DNA of 64,000 bases, taken from the NCBI GenBank assembly GCA_916613615.1, contig OU744732.1:35748478-35812477 (forward strand). Direction: 5' to 3'. A model generated the notes under the pieces. That model searched no databases. It was given only the letters and a program-made list of their open reading frames with translations, and was not told the origin of the DNA. Positions 59,575 to 64,000 of this stretch are shown one piece after another (positions within the stretch are counted from its first letter, which is position 1; each line of letters opens with the position of its first letter). A program made the translations under genes and the position numbers. The stretch comes from Steromphala cineraria. Its lineage: Eukaryota > Mollusca > Gastropoda > Trochida > Trochidae.

Positions 59575-59784
59575 TTTTATGGTTCTTCTTTTACATATGT
59601 ATACCTAATTTATGTATTTATCGATGTTTTTTAATGTATCGAGTGTCTATAGTCTTTTAAAATGTTTTATCATCTCTCATAAATCGCTTGGCGATTGGTC
59701 GCTTTTATACATCGCAATATTATTTTATGTATTTATATTTGTGCGAGTGAGATGTAAATAAACAATTCTGTCTGTCTGTCTGTC
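56702..59784 (+). mobile_element. 5'-truncated non-LTR retrotransposon
   Basis: Inserted in the GGCGCTTATT repeat. It begins inside the endonuclease domain and ends with a (CTGT)n tail at 59767-59784. There is no long target duplication: joining the flanks restores the repeat almost seamlessly. The clade is uncertain; the C-terminal Cys/His tail and tetranucleotide tail recall RTE/Daphne/CR1-type elements. Confidence 0.85.
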
Positions 59785-61814
59785 TTATTAGAGACCCGGC
59801 GCTTATTAAAGGAAATACGATACACTTCATAAGACGATATATTATTTCAAAACTATTTATAATTCCATATAAGGAACATAATCTAATGAAAAGACATCAA
59901 ATTACACGGTTCACTGCCAACCAGGTATTATAATACTGTTACCTGGTAGGTAACAAGAAACGCCCACAACAATTACCTGTGGCGTTCATTACAGCGCCAA
60001 CACGCTTTTCAACAGTAGGTATGATATAATGAGCAAACCACTCGCCTTGTTACTAAAGGTATTCTAAACAAGCCCCGTTCATGTTATATTTGGCTGCAGT
60101 TTATATCCTATGTAGACTGAAGTCAAAGAAGAAAATGCACCGCTCGTTCAAGTCATAGTTGATTATGTTGGATGTAAGGCACAAACCACCTTAATAGTAG
60201 ATGTGCCCCTTGCCTTATCTAGTCCTTCACGGCTTCAAAACAAACTATCATACACTGTAATTCATAGCATCAGAGATTGCAAATCCCTTTGAATTCAGAG
60301 AATGATAATATTTACTTTAGTAATTATAACCACTAGTAGGAGGATCAGTGATAGAACTGGCATTCCCCCAACTGAGATTACGAGATAAACCCACATGTGT
60401 ATTCATTGCTTATCTCTGCTAGTGTATAGTCAAGTAAATAAGCCTTTTGTACTCAACATCTGACAACAATCCCGAAAAAAATCTTCCCTCAAAAGAACAA
60501 CGTCACATTATTTGGAGACGAGGATCATGTTGACAGCGAGAAAAAAACATAAAACTAACAAAGAAGGAGATAGCACGTAACCCTGTTATGATTTATGTAT
60601 TAAGAATCGAGGCGGTAAAGAGCGACCTTGTCGTAACCAACGAAAATAAAAGGGGATAAATAACTTCCCTGTCATGACCCTCTGGGCGAACTCAACTTTG
60701 CAGGGAATTAAACTATAGTCTTTTGTCCTTGCCTTTGAAACTGATAGCAATATTAAATGCATTTACGAGAGATAAGTAGGTAGATTGTTATAAATGCTTT
60801 TCTTTTTCATTCAATTGGGTAATAAATTACAAAGGTCGAGTGTTATTTTTGTAGTTAAAATTACTATATTGATGAACAACTGAATGCATACAATCACTCA
60901 AGGGATATGAATTTTGCTCCTAATTAAAATAAATTTAACAGATAATAATATAAAGAAAAATAATTATATTCAAAGATTGATTTCAAACAATATATATAAA
61001 ATTCATGTGGTAAAAAACCTTGACGATGATTCAAGTTCATGGCAATTATGTATGTTTCTAAAACAATATTCATGAAACGATCATGTCATAGTTATCAAAT
61101 CTAAGCCAATGTGCTATATTCAAGATGAATGAAGACCTTCCGATGGTTTCAATTTCCCACTATAATGGCTACAGGTAATGTATTCAACAAGTAGTTAAAT
61201 AGGTCCAGCGCGCAATTCATGAGGGTTTCGGTTTTCAATCGGATATCAAATTGATTTTTCGTTTTTACGAATGATAATGAAAAATATGATACTTTCGTTT
61301 TAAAGTCGCTAATGCAATACAATTAGATTTCGTCGCTGTTTGGAAAACATGCGTACAAATTTGTGAAGGTTTTTAATAATCAAATCGATTATTCATATTA
61401 TGTGAATCAATTAATCTACCTATGTCATTTAATACATTTAAATGGTCTTTTTTAACGTTTTTTTACGTTTTGTTGTTTTTCAGACTGCAATGCCACTATT
61501 AAGCTATATTTCATTACTTATCATGACACTAGACCCATTGGTAATTAAAGCGTATCTCTGCCTAAATGCCAATATGAAAACAAAAATAATTGTTCTTTCC
61601 TCATTGGTTTGGTAAAATGACATAAAAGACGTATTTTCTCATTGAATCATGCCCTTGTACCCGTTTGAACATTTTGGCAATGAAGCCAATTTATAATATT
61701 TTATTGTTTTGATTAAACGTTGCATGGACAAGGTATAGTTTTCTAAAACCTTTTAGTAGCCAATTGGAATAGGGTTTCTCTAATGAAAGAAACCAGGGTA
61801 GTAGGAGATACTTT
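59785..61814. other. No supported gene
   Basis: After the last GGCGCTTATT units (to about 59810) this is AT-rich intergenic DNA. It contains CCAGGTATTATAATACTGTTACCTGG, a small palindrome at about 59921-59946. No open frame of interest is seen. Confidence 0.5.
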
Positions 61815-61894
61815 CATCTAGTAGACTAATTAATAATCTAGTAGACTTATTGATAAACCAGTGGACATATTAATAATCTACTTGACATATCAAT
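61815..61894. repeat. 20-bp minisatellite, four units
   Basis: Four diverged 20-bp units of the form (A/C)ATCTAGTAGACTTATTGAT, in register. Confidence 0.8.
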
Positions 61895-62059
61895 AAACAG
61901 ACGACAATCAACTACATGTATATGTTTACTTGACACGGCGATTCACCTTCGAATTAAATGTCCTTGTCATCAGCAGACGACACTGCTGTCATCACAGATT
62001 CTCCCAACAAACAGACGTAAACAGTTTCAAAGGAATTCATAAGTAGACGACACTTCATC

Positions 62060-63090
62060 GTTGTTGAGGGAGAGGAAGAGAGAGATAGAGAGAAAGAGAG
62101 AGACAGAGAGAGAGTGTGTGAGTGTGAGAGATAGAGACAGACACATAAAGTCTGAGAGAGACAGAGAGGAAGAGAAAGAGTGTGAGTGTGAGGGAGATAG
62201 AGAGAGAGAGACAGACTCATAGGGTGTGAGAGAGGCAGAGAGGAAGAGAAAGAGTGTGAGTGTGAGGGAGATAGAGAGAGAGAGACAGACTCATAGGGTG
62301 TGAGAGAGGCAGAGAGGAAGAGAGAGACAAAGAGTGTGAGAGAGACAGAGATAGACACATAGAGTCTGAGGGAGAGGAAGAGAGATATAGAGAGAAAGAG
62401 AGAGACAGAGAAGGAGTGTGTAGGTGTGAGAGAGATAGAGACAGACACATAAAGTCTCAGAGAGGCAGAGAGAAAGAGAGAGACAGAGAGAAAGAGAGAG
62501 ACAGAGAGTGTGTGTGTGAGTGTGAGATAGATAGAGACAGACACATAAAGCATGAGAGAGGCAGAGAGAAAGAGAGAGAACGCAGAAAGAGAGACATGCA
62601 GAAAGAGAGACATGGAGAAAGAGGGAGATAGAGAGAGTGTGAGTGTGAGAGAGACAGAGAGGAAGAGATAGAAAGAGAGTGTGAGTGTGAGTGTGAAAGA
62701 GATAGAGACAGACACATCAAGTCTGAGAGAGGCAGAGAGGAAAAGAGAGATACAGAGAGAGAGAGAGTGTGAGAGAGATAGAGATAGACAGATAGAGTCT
62801 GAGAGAGACAGTGAGGAAGAGAGAGATAGAGAGAGGGTGAGAGTATAGGATAGATAGAGGGAGTAGGAGATAGGGAAAGACGAAGAGAGAAAATTAAGGG
62901 ATTAGAGTGCGAGAGAGAGAGGGGAGAGAGAAAGGAAAAGCAGGTGGAGGAAGAGAGTAACAGAGGGGGAACAGAGAGGGAGAGAGTGAGAGGGGAACGA
63001 TAGTGACAGATCAAGCGACATGAGAACAGATGAGAGAGGGAGAGAATGAACCAGGGAAGCATGGAGAGACACAAGGAGAGATGGGGAGAG
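62060..63090. repeat. Purine-rich minisatellite tract, ~1 kb
   Basis: Plus strand is mostly A and G (GAGAGACAGAGAG, GTGTGAGTGTGAG and GACAGACACATAAAGTCT words), with a locally exact 74-bp period (GACTCAT at 62214 and 62288). Ser/Leu-rich frames on the minus strand are artefacts of the composition. Confidence 0.95.
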
Positions 63091-64000
63091 AGAAGAAGAT
63101 AGAGCAAAGTAAGGAATTAAAAGAGTGAGAAGGAAGGAGCTGATATTGCAGGGAGAAGTTGATAATGAAATAAATTTTCCAAATGAGGGAATATGTATCA
63201 TAATGAACTATTTTTAACCCGTAACACATTCATAAACAACAAAACTACACACACTTTTAAAAGAGATCCACAACTATAAGCAGGAGATACTGCCCTTGTG
63301 TCAAAACCGGGAAACGTTTCTGTCCACAAGCAGACGATAAAATCCACCATCTTGACAAAGTGATTGATAACTTTCAACGCTAAACAGACGAGACACGCCA
63401 GTTGAAACCTGACAATGAAATTCTCTTTGGGGAAATACCTATCATGTGGATAGCAAACTACAACCACAGAGCTACAACTATTGCTACTTTGCGCCGTGAA
63501 ATTGGAGCCCTTTGCTGGGGACGTACTGGCGGCTGTTGAAAGGTATGCACATGCCTACACGTTTAGAGAATGTACATGCACGCGCCTTCTTCATAAGCAG
63601 CTTGGTAACAGTCTGGAGTAAATATTCCCCCAAGGACACGGTTTCTACTTTCGGCAGTGTTCTCTGAGTGATGCATCTTCATGTAACAGGCAGTGTAGAT
63701 ATATAGTGGGTGCTTCACTGCGGAGCAGGCGACGTAACGATAATGGTATGTGGTAATACATGAATAGACACAGACCTGTTTTTCGTACATCTGATGTGGA
63801 ATTTACCGGTGCTCTATGTCAGTGCATGTTAAGAGCAAAGGGGTAATATGTTTCTTTGGACGTTGTTTTGATTTCTATGTTTCGCTCCTGTCGTATTTAA
63901 AGTGCAATGTACAAATGTGGCTCATTCTAGTGTTTTGAATGCATGCAGGTGATAAATGAATAAATAGAGACTGTCACTTGAGGAAGTGTGTCATATGACT
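63091..64000. other. No supported gene
   Basis: Unique-looking DNA at the window edge. Short minus-strand frames (63198-63467 and 63563-63790) show no recognisable domain. A gene could lie further right, outside the window. Confidence 0.4.

Noticed and set aside
61954..63201. Ser/Leu-rich minus-strand frames of up to 253 codons
   Set aside because: Low-complexity translation of the purine-rich tract in several frames at once.

Overview
The window looks like nuclear DNA from an invertebrate animal, most likely a mollusc. It is AT-rich and gene-poor, full of nested transposons and microsatellites, and has tRNA-derived SINE fragments with (CACT)n tails of the kind common in molluscs. There is no bacterial operon structure, no rRNA and no CRISPR array. 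I cannot name the species from sequence alone.

Host genes. The only convincing host genes are three diverged copies of one duplicated segment, all on the minus strand. Copy A (about 184-4812) holds a wrecked gene. Copy B (about 13780-29365) holds an intact 535-codon gene. Copy C (about 36090-39800) holds an intact 518-codon gene. The product is a secreted protein with a signal peptide, a long coiled coil, a Thr-rich linker and a C-terminal globular domain that resembles a YWTD/LY-type beta-propeller. A and B share long flanks on both sides; C is more diverged. Differences between the copies act as empty sites that date several transposon insertions.

Mobile DNA. Copy B is split by a TIR-bounded insertion of about 9.6 kb (18704-28298), which itself contains a 6.2 kb L1/Tx1-like LINE with a 15-bp target duplication. 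Other LINE pieces lie at 7282-8395, 40590-40965 and 56702-59784. A dead Tc1/mariner element (43291-45313) carries a 456-bp miniature LTR retrotransposon (TRIM). Each 151-bp LTR of that TRIM contains a tRNA-like Pol III promoter. Several TIR elements have 9- or 10-bp target duplications (6264, 9038, 48624, 53182 and 54684), which suggests Mutator-like (MULE) activity. A TTAA-targeting MITE family occurs three times. Palindromic foldback elements lie near 11.2, 12.9 and 30.5 kb.

Satellites and simple repeats. A 22-bp satellite forms two arrays (4845-5305 and 31993-32535) with shared flanking sequence. Its unit is free of stops in all three forward frames, so it produces long but spurious ORFs. 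There is also a perfect 86-bp trinucleotide palindrome at 5331-5416 and a purine-rich tract of about 1 kb at 62060-63090.

Regions 32.5-36 kb, 45.3-47.1 kb, 49.4-53.2 kb and 59.8-62 kb are AT-rich DNA in which I see no supported gene. The strongest candidate for something undescribed is the TRIM with a tRNA-like promoter in its LTRs at 44166-44621.
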